Shown one piece after another: positions 1 through 9,674 of a DNA stretch of 64,000 bases (positions are counted from its first letter, which is position 1; each line of letters begins with the position of its first letter). The notes under the pieces are model-generated. The model was not told the origin of the DNA, did no database searches, and saw nothing but the letters and a program-made list of their open reading frames with translations. The stretch is from Chytridium lagenaria (lineage: Eukaryota; Chytridiomycota; Chytridiomycetes; Chytridiales; Chytridiaceae). Both the position numbers and the translations under genes were made by a program. Location: positions 1 through 64,000 of the forward strand of contig JAHLKC010000063.1 in assembly GCA_025449115.1 (NCBI GenBank), in the 5' to 3' direction.

Positions 1-1300
1 CTCCTTCAATAAAAACCCTATAAACGTGGGGAAAAACTATATATAAAAAACCCAAAGGGAAAAGAAGGGAGGATTCAATATGACGCGTAAATATACGCGT
101 CGACGCGGGATATAACGGAACTCAACGGACTTAGGCAAAATGTCCTTATGAGCCATAGGCCATGTGAATAATGTAATTCTTCACAGCGTGTGAACTCTTC
201 TGGCCCAATATCCGAAAAGTTCAGAGAAAACAATAACCAGAACCACCAAAAGTGACCTGAGCCCACCAAAAAATAACAGGGTCTCAAGCTACACTCACCA
301 AAAATACAACAAAAACCGATCTTTCTAACACCTGGGGGTCTTCACCTGCGGGAGTCTTGTTACTGAACCTGGGAGCAAGCCAAGAGGGTGCCAAGAGGCC
401 GTTCTGAATGAGGTTGGGAGAGGATGCCAAAGTCTGTAGCAGCAAGGTACTTGGGATATAGCAGGGTAGCGAGTTCTGCAGTGTTTCCTGTTCAAACCGA
501 TGTTGCTGGCGACTTCCTTCAGGGTGGTAGAAAGAGAGAGATCTTGAGGTGCCTCACGAGATGACCAAGAGACAGAGGGATGGGAGGTAATTTGGGGACA
601 GCAGAGTTAAAACGAGAGGTCTTTTTATTCTTCAGTCCAAAACTTCTGAGGACCTTCCACACAAAAACTGCCCCTTTTTATAGTCATTTCCCTTCACAAA
701 ATTAAGTTACTATATACAATATGTCTTTCATCCTCCCTCCTCAGCCCTTTATCAAAGTTCTTGTTCTTTTTCTAAGTTGCAGCTTCATCATTGGTTCCTC
801 GCGAGGGATAAGGGTGGCCAAGGTGACGCCGAGGGGAAGGGATGGGCTGGTGATATATTCTTTACCATATAGGGGAGGTCTGGTGGCAGTCTTGGGTCCC
901 AGAAGAGGAAAGGCAGCATGGATGGACTATTCCATGACTACACAATCCAACCTAAAATATCCTGTCTTCTTAGCACACCTGTTGTCCTTCCAGGTGGGCG
1001 CTATTCAATTGGTCAATACTTAGACCCCTTGAATAACCTTGTATGCCTAAAATCCACCCATGGGATGATAGGCGCTTATCATTACCTTTTCCAGTAACTT
1101 GTGTGCTTCTTCCCTGGAGGGAAAAGTAAATTTAGCATGGTTTACTCCAGGATAGATGCCTTTCACGAAAAGTCCACATGGCAGGTGCTTTTTTTTAATG
1201 TCAGGAACTTGTCGCGTCACGTCGCGCCAACATAAAACAGTGAGTTTTTGCATGAAATGAGGAAAATATGTGCTTTCCCTTCTTCATAGTTTATGAGGTC
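1..1300. other. gene-poor left edge with LTR-like promoter
   Basis: No convincing gene. Read on the minus strand, a TATA box (ctataaaaag, complement of 676-685) is followed about 50 bases downstream by an AATAAA signal (complement of 624-629) and then a pyrimidine-rich leader. This spacing resembles the U3-R-U5 part of a gypsy-type LTR. No terminal TG..CA pair, second LTR copy or pol sequence was found, so LTR identity is a guess. The plus-strand ORF at 721-1023 looks like chance. Confidence 0.25.
82..101. promoter_or_regulatory. perfect palindrome with two ACGCGT boxes
   Basis: The arms gacgcgt (82-88) and acgcgtc (95-101) are exact reverse complements around a 6-base A/T spacer. Each arm holds ACGCGT, the MluI cell-cycle box bound by MBF (Mbp1/Swi6) in model fungi. 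The palindrome is directly visible. A regulatory role is only inferred, and the target gene would lie outside the window or at its edge. Confidence 0.3.
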
Positions 1301-1309
1301 ATCCTGTCA

Positions 1310-2200
1310 TCAAAGAAGACCCAAAATTGGTATCAGGAAACTGTATCCGGTGTAGCATGTACTGGGACATGTGGCGGCTGAATTCGCCAAGTTAACGGCT
1401 TGGTTCAAAGCCCCAAAACCAGGTACTCTAAACCTCCGTAAGGTTGAGAGCCATTCTTCCGGTAATCGATTTAAAGCCTCTAAAAACCCCACAGGGTGAA
1501 GCCTCACTCGACTGGATAATGCCGTCGAAAGTACATTTCCAATAAGCTCGGTGTCATTTAACCATATGGCAGCTGCCAAGGCTGATTCCACAAGTTTGCT
1601 GATCTGAGCGGCTGATATGCCCAACCGTCTCCTTACAGTGACACTACCAATAGATTCCACAATCAAAGTCTTGATAATGTCAGTCGGAAGGACTTCAATA
1701 TATCGGCAACACATCATCCGAAACAGCAACTCTGCATTCTCGGACGAGATTAACGGCGTCAACCGGACCGCCAACTCCAGAAACTCTTCTTCTGTTCCAG
1801 TTTCTGCCAAATGCTTGACCAAATCAGCGTGAAACTTGGAGAAAAGTTGACCTCTTGGAATATGCCTTCCTAAAGAAAGAAGCCTCGAGACGTTTCCGCT
1901 TCTTTGGTGAGGTGGTACATCTATTGTCTTTCTTAGGACGGCCCGGACGAGTTCAATCGAGGTGTCGTTCACATTCATCAAGAATGAAGTCCTCTCCATG
2001 ATATCCAAGCCATCGACAGCATTCCCTGAATTCAGAGCTTGACGCAGTTCATCGATCATTTTTTGTGCTGGTTGAAGCGTTTTCTTCGAACCAGTTTGAT
2101 AAAAACCTTAAAAAGCCATCGTCATAAGTATACGAAAGACATAGAAAAGGTCCAACTTACGGCAGCAAATACCTTTTAAAGTATACCGCGAAGGATGCAT
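1310..2200 (-). CDS. hypothetical helical protein, two exons
   Basis: Not recognised. The minus-strand frame 1310-2067 is open for about 252 codons. A short first exon (2161-2200) starts at an ATG at 2200 and encodes 13 residues plus one base. It ends at a good donor (gtaagt), and the intron 2068-2160 (93 nt) ends in cag. Splicing joins the frames exactly and runs straight into the internal Met at 2059. The protein is rich in Leu/Ala/Arg, looks alpha-helical and lacks a signal peptide, membrane segment or known motif. It lies just upstream of the retrotransposon, which runs in the opposite direction, and is not obviously part of it. Repeat-type helical proteins are possible but not shown. Confidence 0.5.
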
Positions 2201-2919
2201 TAGTGCTGCATGGCTCAAGATGGTCGCCACTCCTCCCAATTTGAAAATGCTTTTAGCCACGGAGACTCCAACGCAGGCATTCTTAAATACTTCGAAACAT
2301 TTAGATGCTTCAGCATACGCCTACGAAACTGCATCAGACTTACGCATGCCGATAGTTTACACCTTTTTCATGACTTTCTGTGTTAAACTTGTCAGATTTA
2401 TTTCTCAAAAATAAATAAATTTCATAATTGACTATCAGTGATTTTGCACGGAGTTCATATTTAGGAAGCCTTGATGTTGGCACTTTGCTGTGGTCCCTAT
2501 ACTCTGGTGTAACTGATAGACGCGTTCTGACACGTCAAGGAGATTCAGTTTCTTCTCCTCTTCATTCGCTGTCAGACAGTTTTTCTCTGAGTTGTTTGTT
2601 TACTTTTTTATGTTAATTTTAGTCTAAGTCTTTTGCCCTCTGGTTTATCCGCGCCTATATGCGGACGTGTCAAGTGAATAAAGCCTTATTCTCAACCTGT
2701 TTGGTTTGGTGTGATTATTGGTCTTTATGACCGTGAACCATCATGAAGTTCACATGCGTGCTATTTTGCCGCGGTTTTCCCTTATGATTTCTTGTGGATC
2801 GTCTGGATCCTTGCTTGTGTTTGATAGCTCCTCGGCTTTTTTGGTTGCAATAAACTTTTCTTTCCATTTATCTCGTTTTGTTGCTTGGGTTGTGTCCTTA
2901 TTTTATTTGCAGGACGCAG

Positions 2920-5226
2920 ATGGTGTTTTCCGACGGCGCTCATGGTGTGATTTGGCGGGCTCTAAGGTTTCTCCTCCGTCGGCACCAGTTATGCACCAGG
3001 TTCTCCGATACCCTGCTGAAGGGCACTGGTCATGTGGATCCCTCTTCGTTAAGGTTTCCCGATCCCCTTTTCTTTCGCGCGGGTGGGGTCAATACATCTC
3101 GTTTGGGTTTCTGGCAGGAGGTCGTGGCATACTCCCCGTCCAAGGAGGCCTCCCAAATCCTTCGTTGGGTGGAATTTGGCGTGACAGTGGAAGAATTCCT
3201 TTCTCCCACGGGTTTCAAGGGGGTGTTTAAAGGCGTCTCCTATGATTCTCTCGTGCCACCGCGATACGTTCACCCGGGTTATCCGGTGGCTTCTTCTTTT
3301 CGGGAATTTGTTTCGGCATCCTTTGCGGCGGATCTGGCCTCAGGTGCGCGGGTGCTGGTTTCAACGGAATCGGTGGCTCCGCCTTCAGTGTGGACGGTTA
3401 GTGGCTGTGTTGTTGAGCCCACCAAACCTCGAAAGTGTGATGATTGCACTTTTCTGAATCTTTGGATGTCTCCACCCTCGTTTACGATGGAGGGTCTCTT
3501 GTCCCTTACATACTGGCGGGACTCGTTGGAGGCGGCGGTGATTGATCTGAAGGCTTGTTTTCAAAACATCCGTCTTCACCCGTCATCCTACAAGTATTTC
3601 GGCTCTTGGGGCCCTCTTCCGTCAGGTTCGCAGGCTTGGTTTTTATCTACGGTGTTGGTTTTTGGTTGGTCCCCGTCCCCGTATGTGGCCCAAATGTTGG
3701 GTGTTGCGCTCACGCGTTTTTTACGTGCGTGGCGTTTCCCATGCCTTATTTGGATTGACGACGTTGCTATTGCCTCTCGTCTGTCGGCAGTATGTTCTCG
3801 TCAATGTTCTGGACAGGATGCTATTTCTGCTTGGTGTCTCACCGTCATTTTGGGTGGTTTTTATATTTCGATCTCGAAATCTATGTTTCAGACCTCGTCG
3901 GCATTTCGGTTCCTCGGTTTTTGGGTTGATCTTGTCGCTCGTACTTTCTCCATACCCGCGGATAAACAGCAGGTCTTTGTATCATTGGCCGATGATCTTA
4001 TACGTGGTTCTCGTTTTGACCTCACCTCTCTTGAGCGTCTGGCGGGGAAGTGTGCTCATTTTTCGATGGTCATTCCTGGGGGTCTTGCTTTCACTCGTCA
4101 GATGTATCTGGTCATCGCTCGTGTTCGTTGGGGTCTTTCTCGGCGTCGGACAGCCTCGTCGGCTATATCTTTGGCGGGTTTTCCGTTGGTGGTTGATGAA
4201 ATTCGAGTATGGCGGGAGTGGGTTTCCTCCAACAAACCGTACCTCTGGTCCTCTTCCGCTCATCGTGTATTGGTTCTTCGTACGGATGCCAGTAATTACC
4301 GGTGGGGAGGACACTTGTACACATCTTCTCGGGATACTCGTTTACCTCCGGTGGGGGTCATTCCTACCTGTATGGGGGATTTCTCGGCTGGGGCCCCGTT
4401 TGATGAGAGCTACCTTGAGTCGGCTGGAGTGTCGATTAATATTCGGGAGGCTGCCGCTTGTCGACTCGCTCTTTTGTCGCTGTCTTCCTCACTGTCTCGC
4501 TGTTTTGTGGACGTTTATGCCTCGGATTCGCTTTTGTCGGCTGTGGCATCACCTTCCGTTCAGGCTTGGTTGAACATCGGTGTGGATAACCAGGGTGTAT
4601 ATCAGTCTCTTTTGAAGGGTTCTTCTCGTTCTCCGGCCCTTAATGCGGAGATTAAGGCTATTTTTGAGTTAGCGCGTGAGGGCGGTTTTCGGCTTCAGTT
4701 TCATCACATCTCTGGAGTGTTGAATGTGGAGGCCGATGCTATTTCCCGGGAGGATATTGGGGGTGATTATTCGTTGGCTACACCTTTATTTTTGCGGGTG
4801 GTGTCGGCTTTTGGCCCCTTTTCCATCGATGCAATGGCATCCTCCCGTAATGCGCGCTGCTCTCGTTTTTTATCTCGTTATTGGTGTCCCTCTACTTCCG
4901 GGGTTAATGTGCTTGCCTGGTTTCCTGCACCTGGTTCTTCGGAACATTTGTATGTGTTCCCCCCTTTTGTGATGATTCGGTCGGTGTTGGACCACCTCCT
5001 CTCTCTGCCGGTTACTTTTGCTATTGTGGTTCCTGAAGTTTATGAATCTTGGTGGCCTCTTTTGCAATTTTACGCGGCCGCATCTTTCATTTTATCTGAG
5101 CCGTCTACTTTATCCGTTCAGGTTTATAACCCAACTTCTCGTTCCTATTCGCTTATTTGTCTTCCTCATCGCTTGTGGGCTTTTTCTGTTAATCCTTCCG
5201 TTTCTCTACGCATTCGGGATAATTAA
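2920..5226 (+). CDS. DIRS-type reverse transcriptase-RNase H polyprotein
   Basis: About 768 aa from the ATG at 2920. RT motifs are clear: motif A is DLKACFQNIRLHP, motif C is LIWIDDVAI (the xxDD site, here WIDD), and a FRFLGFWVD segment matches the following motif. An RNase H domain follows, with TDASNYRWGG, then NIREAAACRLALL, VDNQGVY and finally HHISGVLNVEADAISR, so the D-E-D-D carboxylates can be assigned. The last 170 residues (FGPFSIDAMASSRNA, then YVFPPFVMIR) match the conserved tail of DIRS/Ngaro RT proteins. The frame is open upstream of 2920, but there a pyrimidine tract ending ttatttgcag (2901-2912) looks like a 3' splice site just before the ATG, so the mRNA is probably spliced. 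No frame breaks occur. Confidence 0.88.
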   Translation: MVFSDGAHGVIWRALRFLLRRHQLCTRFSDTLLKGTGHVDPSSLRFPDPLFFRAGGVNTSRLGFWQEVVAYSPSKEASQILRWVEFGVTVEEFLSPTGFKGVFKGVSYDSLVPPRYVHPGYPVASSFREFVSASFAADLASGARVLVSTESVAPPSVWTVSGCVVEPTKPRKCDDCTFLNLWMSPPSFTMEGLLSLTYWRDSLEAAVIDLKACFQNIRLHPSSYKYFGSWGPLPSGSQAWFLSTVLVFGWSPSPYVAQMLGVALTRFLRAWRFPCLIWIDDVAIASRLSAVCSRQCSGQDAISAWCLTVILGGFYISISKSMFQTSSAFRFLGFWVDLVARTFSIPADKQQVFVSLADDLIRGSRFDLTSLERLAGKCAHFSMVIPGGLAFTRQMYLVIARVRWGLSRRRTASSAISLAGFPLVVDEIRVWREWVSSNKPYLWSSSAHRVLVLRTDASNYRWGGHLYTSSRDTRLPPVGVIPTCMGDFSAGAPFDESYLESAGVSINIREAAACRLALLSLSSSLSRCFVDVYASDSLLSAVASPSVQAWLNIGVDNQGVYQSLLKGSSRSPALNAEIKAIFELAREGGFRLQFHHISGVLNVEADAISREDIGGDYSLATPLFLRVVSAFGPFSIDAMASSRNARCSRFLSRYWCPSTSGVNVLAWFPAPGSSEHLYVFPPFVMIRSVLDHLLSLPVTFAIVVPEVYESWWPLLQFYAAASFILSEPSTLSVQVYNPTSRSYSLICLPHRLWAFSVNPSVSLRIRDN

Positions 5227-5227
5227 T

Positions 5228-6631
5228 ATGTTGTTTCCTTAGCCCCACGTTTTGTCTTCATGTTTGTCTTGCCAAGTGCGCCTTTCCATGGGTGCCCGTT
5301 TTTGTCAGAACTGTGGTTGTCCCCAGTCTTCCTCGGTTGGCACGGCCGCGGTTCTCCCTCTCGAGGTTCGGTTTGCTTCGCCGGGTGTCTCAGACACTCT
5401 TCGTGCTTTCTATGCTTGGCGGGCGTCCTCTTCCAAGATGACTTCACAGAGGAAGGCTATGGAGGCGCTTCGGGTTTTCTTGCAAGGACAGCCCATTTTC
5501 GTCGATCCTTCTCGATGCTCTCCAGAATCTGTGGTGGCTTACCTTATATCGTTGGATGAAATGGGCCGTACTCATTACCATTCGGCCTCTTGTCCGCATC
5601 GCGGTTCTGCTACGGCTTCTAACCGTCGCGTTGACCATTGTTCTGGGATAGGGTGTCCCTCCCCCCTGACGTGTCCACATACGGGACCCCTGGCTGACGC
5701 TCTTCGGATTTGTCCCTATCGCGCGGCGGCGGGCTCTATTGAAAAGTCCATCAGCCTTCTTAGGTCGGCTTTCTCGGATCCGTCAATGCTTCCTCAGTTA
5801 CCTGGTGTTAATCCCCTTGATGACCCTCTGGTTTCTTCTTATCTCTCTTTCGTCCGTTCAAGGGCAAAAACCTCGCTGGTGGCTCCGGTACAAGCTTTGC
5901 CGGTTTTCTCGGATAAGGTGTCTGTTGCGGTGGCGTTTTGGCGTCGAAAAGCTCAGGTCGTGGCCGGCGCGCGTACTTCTTTTCCGCCTTTTGCTCGTTT
6001 GTCTCTATTGCAAAACGTGGCTTTCGTTCTTCTTATGTCGTCGGTTACCCGACGCGGCGGGGATTTGGTCCGCCTCCATCCTCTGGCTTTCCACTGGTTG
6101 CCAAATTTTGCGAGTATCCATATCGCTTTGTTTTCCGGCAAGACTATCACTGGTGGTATCGTGGACCGCCTCATATTATCTCACAATCGGGACTCTCCCG
6201 GCTTGTGTGCTATTTCCGCTTTGGCAGCGTACGCATCTGAGGCGGCTCTTTTGGCCTCTCCAGTGGTATCTTGGTCGTCCCTTTTTCCTTTGATCGATGA
6301 CACTTCCGGGGTTGGACCCGCTCCTCGTTCGGCACGTCTCTTTCAAGCCGCTTTTCGAGCTGCTTTGGTGGCTTCTCGTTGTTTTGCTAATGATACTTTG
6401 CAAGGCATGCGTGTGGCCGGGGCCATTTCCGCATCTGTTGATGATGCGGGTTTGGCGGAAGTCATGCGCGCGGGCGCGTGGCGTTCGGCGGCTACCGCCG
6501 CTCGTTATAGCTCGTTGGCCACGGTTTTATCGTCCCGCACAGGCGTCTCGCTTCCTCAATTGCGTTTGTGGCGCGACGAGTTAGCCGATTTTCTGTTTTT
6601 TAGTAATTGGGCGGTTCGTTCTTCCCAATAG
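5228..6631 (+). CDS. tyrosine recombinase with N-terminal zinc ribbon
   Basis: Integrase-like recombinase that would insert the circular cDNA. The C-terminal catalytic core shows the first Arg (SSVTRRGGDLVRLHP), the beta-hairpin Lys (FSGKTITGG), QGMRVAGA at the HxxR position, GAWRS with Trp at the H/W position, and the nucleophile in ARYSSL. The N-terminus has two CxxC knuckles (CLSC and CQNC-GCP, a zinc-ribbon pattern), and residues 105-160 hold a Cys/His cluster (SCPHRG, DHCSGIGCP, TCPHTG, ICPYR). The start is odd: ATG at 5228 directly follows the RT stop, but codon 5 is TAG (5240-5242). The next in-frame ATG (5288) would drop the first CxxC. The second frame begins 16 bases after the RT frame, out of phase with it. 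Confidence 0.82.
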
Positions 6632-6703
6632 AATTCTCATTCCTTGTCCTCTTTGTCTTTTCTTTTCTTCAGCTATGGAGGGCGTTTAGCGGTGGCGGTT
6701 ACG

Positions 6704-6760
6704 CGTTTTGGCGCGGAATAGCTGCTTTCCATAGCTGAATCTGGTTAGTATAGGACATAA
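6704..6760 (+). repeat. split direct repeat, copy B1
   Basis: 57 bases identical to 7108-7164. An inverted pair agctatgga (6671-6679) and tccatagct (6728-6736) would fold this end into a hairpin. It begins about 70 bases after the recombinase stop. Confidence 0.8.
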
Positions 6761-6944
6761 TCTCCAGTAAGAAAAGTTCAAGAGTTATATGTTTTATTAT
6801 TTATCCGCACAGATTGTCACGGACATCTTGCGGGTAAATTAAAGCAATATAAGGAATGACATTTTGGTTAGTGCAACCATCTTTCTTTTCTTCTTGACGA
6901 CCTGTTGTAAGGTAGTCAAGATTTTGTTCCCACCCACCATCCCC

Positions 6945-7068
6945 CTAGCACCATCCTTAATTTATTCGTTTCAATTTCTTCTACTTCATTACTCGCTTTA
7001 TTTCTTTATTCTTTACGTATCACCATTTTGGATTCACGGTGGGTTCGATCCCCGCCGGATGGTGCTAG
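6945..7068. repeat. 12-bp inverted repeat around a B-box-like sequence
   Basis: ctagcaccatcc (6945-6956) and ggatggtgctag (7057-7068) are exact reverse complements. Between the arms, at 7042-7052, ggttcgatccc fits the pol III B-box consensus and can form a T-arm-like stem. No A box or tRNA fold was found, so this is reported as structure in the A2 region and not as a tRNA. Confidence 0.5.
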
Positions 7069-7107
7069 GCTAGTTGCGCTTCCGCGCCAGCTGCGGGCGG
7101 TTTTACC

Positions 7108-7164
7108 CGTTTTGGCGCGGAATAGCTGCTTTCCATAGCTGAATCTGGTTAGTATAGGACATAA
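7108..7164 (+). repeat. split direct repeat, copy B2, right end of element
   Basis: Identical copy of 6704-6760. Its own upstream arm is different: ttccgcgcc (7080-7088) pairs perfectly with ggcgcggaa (7114-7122). The two copies therefore sit in different hairpins. The right boundary of the element is placed just after this copy because the identity stops there. Confidence 0.75.
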
Positions 7165-7685
7165 CACCGCAGTACCGCAAACTACGATACTGATTATAAC
7201 GAGGGCGAAACTTTCGCCTCTTTCCCAAATCCTCCATGACCAGGTTTCCTCTTGTTTCGTGATAGGCGTAAAAATCGTATTCAACTCATAACATGAAAAA
7301 AGGTTTGTGGGCTTACACAGTAAAAAAAATGTGCCCGATAAGTATTTATTCAAAACGCTGGATAAAACAAAAGTTTGGCTGGAAAAAAAGAATATCATTT
7401 TTTTAGAGGTTTTATAAAGTTTTCACTGGTGTAAACGAGGTGTGGCCCGAAGAAGAAAAAGGCATATTAAAAGGATTCGCATCACATAGGGTGAACATCC
7501 AGGTCGACTAAAACAGAACCCAAGATGTCAAAAACCCACGGGATGTTCATAAAATTAGTAGGGGCAGGTGAAAATAATAAAAATTGAGTTGCATAAAGTA
7601 AGCTAAGCTCAAAGATAATAGGAATTTATAAGGAAGGAGAGAAGAGAGAATCGAAGGAAGAAGAGAGCACTCTAACGTATCCCCC
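7165..7685. other. intergenic, right flank of the retrotransposon
   Basis: No gene seen. It separates the element's right end from the 3' end of the ornithine decarboxylase gene. Minus-strand frames crossing the repeat are accidental. Confidence 0.5.
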
Positions 7686-9674
7686 TTAGTAGGTGTTAGT
7701 GTAGATGATGGGCGACTTGCGGAAGCCATTGCTGTAGAAAATTATATTAGACTGATGTTTCAAAAAGTATAGAGAGCAACCTCACGGAAAAATACTCACA
7801 ATTGAGAGGCAGCGCTCATAGTGTAAGCGCCCATGTTCTCGAAGTACATCCAGTCACCCACGTTCATCTCAGGAAGGAGAGTCTCCCTGGTAATGCAATC
7901 GAAGGAGTCGCAAGTGGGTCCCCAGATGCTGCAGGGGTACTCAATCTCGCCGTGGGGACGGTTGTGTTCACCATAATAAAACCTGCCGTCCTTAACTAGG
8001 ACGTTGGCAAAGACAACTTGGTGGTCAAAAGTGATGCAGTTGAAGCTGCCGTACATGCCATCGTTGATGTAGTCTTTACAAAATACAAAATGAATGTTAA
8101 AAATATTTAACGAACAAATAAATATTGTCAAGTAGTTTTAGCCTATACTTACACATGAAGGCAGGGTGGTCGTCGGCGGAGGGTCCTTCGCCATCGGCGT
8201 TGAGGGTCATGTCAGATTTGCGCGGAACAAGGTCGTCCTTGAGATCGTTATCCCTAGGGACAACCCTGCGTGCAACAACGTTGACGGCAAGGGTGAACGC
8301 TGAGGCAACAAAGTACCTTCCAGGTTCGGCGATAACGCGAATGTGGGAAGGAATGTACTTGTCAACGGCAGGGCCGAGAACGCTGACGATACTGTCAAAG
8401 GTCAAACCAGGAGCGTTGTTGCTGGGGAAACCACCTCCAACTAAAAATAAGAAAATACGAAGATCAGCTATTTATCCCAGAGGCCTAAAGATATGATGAG
8501 TCCACGCACCATCAAGAAGGGACATCTCGAATCCGTAGTTCTTGGCCTCCTCGATGACCTTGCTGGCGTTGAAGACGGCGTCGCCGAAAGCGTTCGCGTC
8601 AAAGCAACCACTTCCGACGTGGAAGCTAAGAAAAGGGGCAAAAAGCGTTAGATTATTAAAAAAAGACGGCAAAGGTGAATCACTTGGCTCACCTCACACC
8701 CATAACGTTCAAGTCAAGCTCCTGAGCAGTCTTAAGGAGGTAGGGCACAGTGTCAAGAGGAGCACCAAACTTGAGGCCAAGCTTGCAAAGAGACTTGGAG
8801 TCATCGGTAAGAATACGAATTACAAGCTGGGCGTTAGGCATCCACTGCTTAATCTTCCTGAGCTCGTCGGCGTTGTCAAAGGTCACCATGTTGACACCTT
8901 TGCCGCTGCGTGGCGAATGTGGGAAGCCTGCTTGCAAGGGTTGGCGTAAATCACCTTGGACGGGTCTACACCATAGTCAAGGACCATCTGAATTTCAGCC
9001 TATTGAAAGTAAAAAGAATCAATAAAATACTCATCGATAAAAGCTTTTCACTAGCTTTTCACTCCCAGAAAATGGCATGCACAAAAATCAAACACTAAAA
9101 CACTAAAACCGCCTCGTCGTACCTTGCTAGCACAGTCAAACCCAGTACCAAGGGGCGACGAGGGTCTGAACAACGTTGGGGTCGGGGCAGCACTTCACGG
9201 CTAAAATAAATAGCCGACAAAAGAAAAACGCATTTCATTTAGCCAATCCATATGAGCCAGCCCCAGGAACTCCACCGCCGTACGAATTCAAGCAAATTAA
9301 ACAAACAAGTTACCGGCATAACTTGAAAACCGACAACGATAGAGGATGAAAAACTCACCATAAAAGGGCTCAATACGGGGGAGGTTTGCCTTCCAGCGTT
9401 GATGTTGACGGGCAACTTCGCCGAGGTCAGAAACGAAGAAAGCATCCTCAGCCTCGGGGTCAGCATCCGGGGAAGCCCCAACACGAGACCTCAAAATCTC
9501 TTCAATAGACGTGGTGTCATCACAGATGGCATTAAAATATCCAGATGCTCCGTTACGGGGTGCGACAACAGATGGGACCTTGAGTTTCTGAGCCACCGTC
9601 TTGACGGGGCCAGAGAATTCGGCCTTTAAAAGGGTTGCCTTCGATTCGAGCGGGGTAGCAAAGGCTTCTTTCAT
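7686..9674 (-). CDS. SPE1: ornithine decarboxylase
   Basis: PLP enzyme making putrescine from ornithine, the first step of polyamine synthesis, in the cytosol. Seven exons are defined by GT-AG sites: 9359-9674, 9123-9200, 8693-8999, 8510-8625, 8153-8440, 7800-8073 and 7686-7731. Joined they give about 474 aa. Landmarks in order are [10 protein letters not shown] (PLP lysine), [41 protein letters not shown], the catalytic [10 protein letters not shown], and FNGFRKSP near the end. Two one-base breaks sit in strongly conserved sequence: an extra base in the C run (complement of 9152-9155) and a missing base near 8902-8908. They cancel each other's phase. All six splice junctions join in phase once these are allowed for. 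Consensus errors are likelier than a pseudogene. Confidence 0.93.

Larger units (their letters stand above)
2640..7167 (+). mobile_element. DIRS/Ngaro/PAT-like YR retrotransposon
   Basis: A reverse transcriptase-RNase H frame (2920-5226) is followed by a tyrosine recombinase frame (to 6631). This pairing defines the DIRS order of retrotransposons, which integrate by recombinase instead of a DDE integrase. Past the recombinase, a 57-base sequence occurs twice (6704-6760 and 7108-7164), as expected for the B1-A2-B2 part of split direct repeats. The left end is not resolved. A weak resemblance (tttatccgc near 2643 and 6797, then cggac and aaagc) might mark A1/A2, but it is far from identical. 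No gag-like frame was seen upstream. No LTRs or target-site duplication are expected for this group, and none were seen. Confidence 0.8.

Noticed and set aside
721..1023. Plus-strand 100-codon ORF with hydrophobic start
   Set aside because: It overlaps the LTR-like promoter, has no recognisable domain and no splice context.
2718..3230. 170-codon ORF overlapping the RT start, as a gag protein
   Set aside because: It is in another frame over clearly coding RT sequence, lacks Cys/His knuckles and spans the probable splice acceptor at 2912.
7020..7080. A tRNA gene around the T-arm-like sequence
   Set aside because: The acceptor stem is offset by 3 bases from the T-arm, and no D-arm, anticodon arm or A box could be found.
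7006..7398. Minus-strand 130-codon ORF
   Set aside because: It runs across the retrotransposon's terminal repeat, its composition is non-coding and no homology was recognised.
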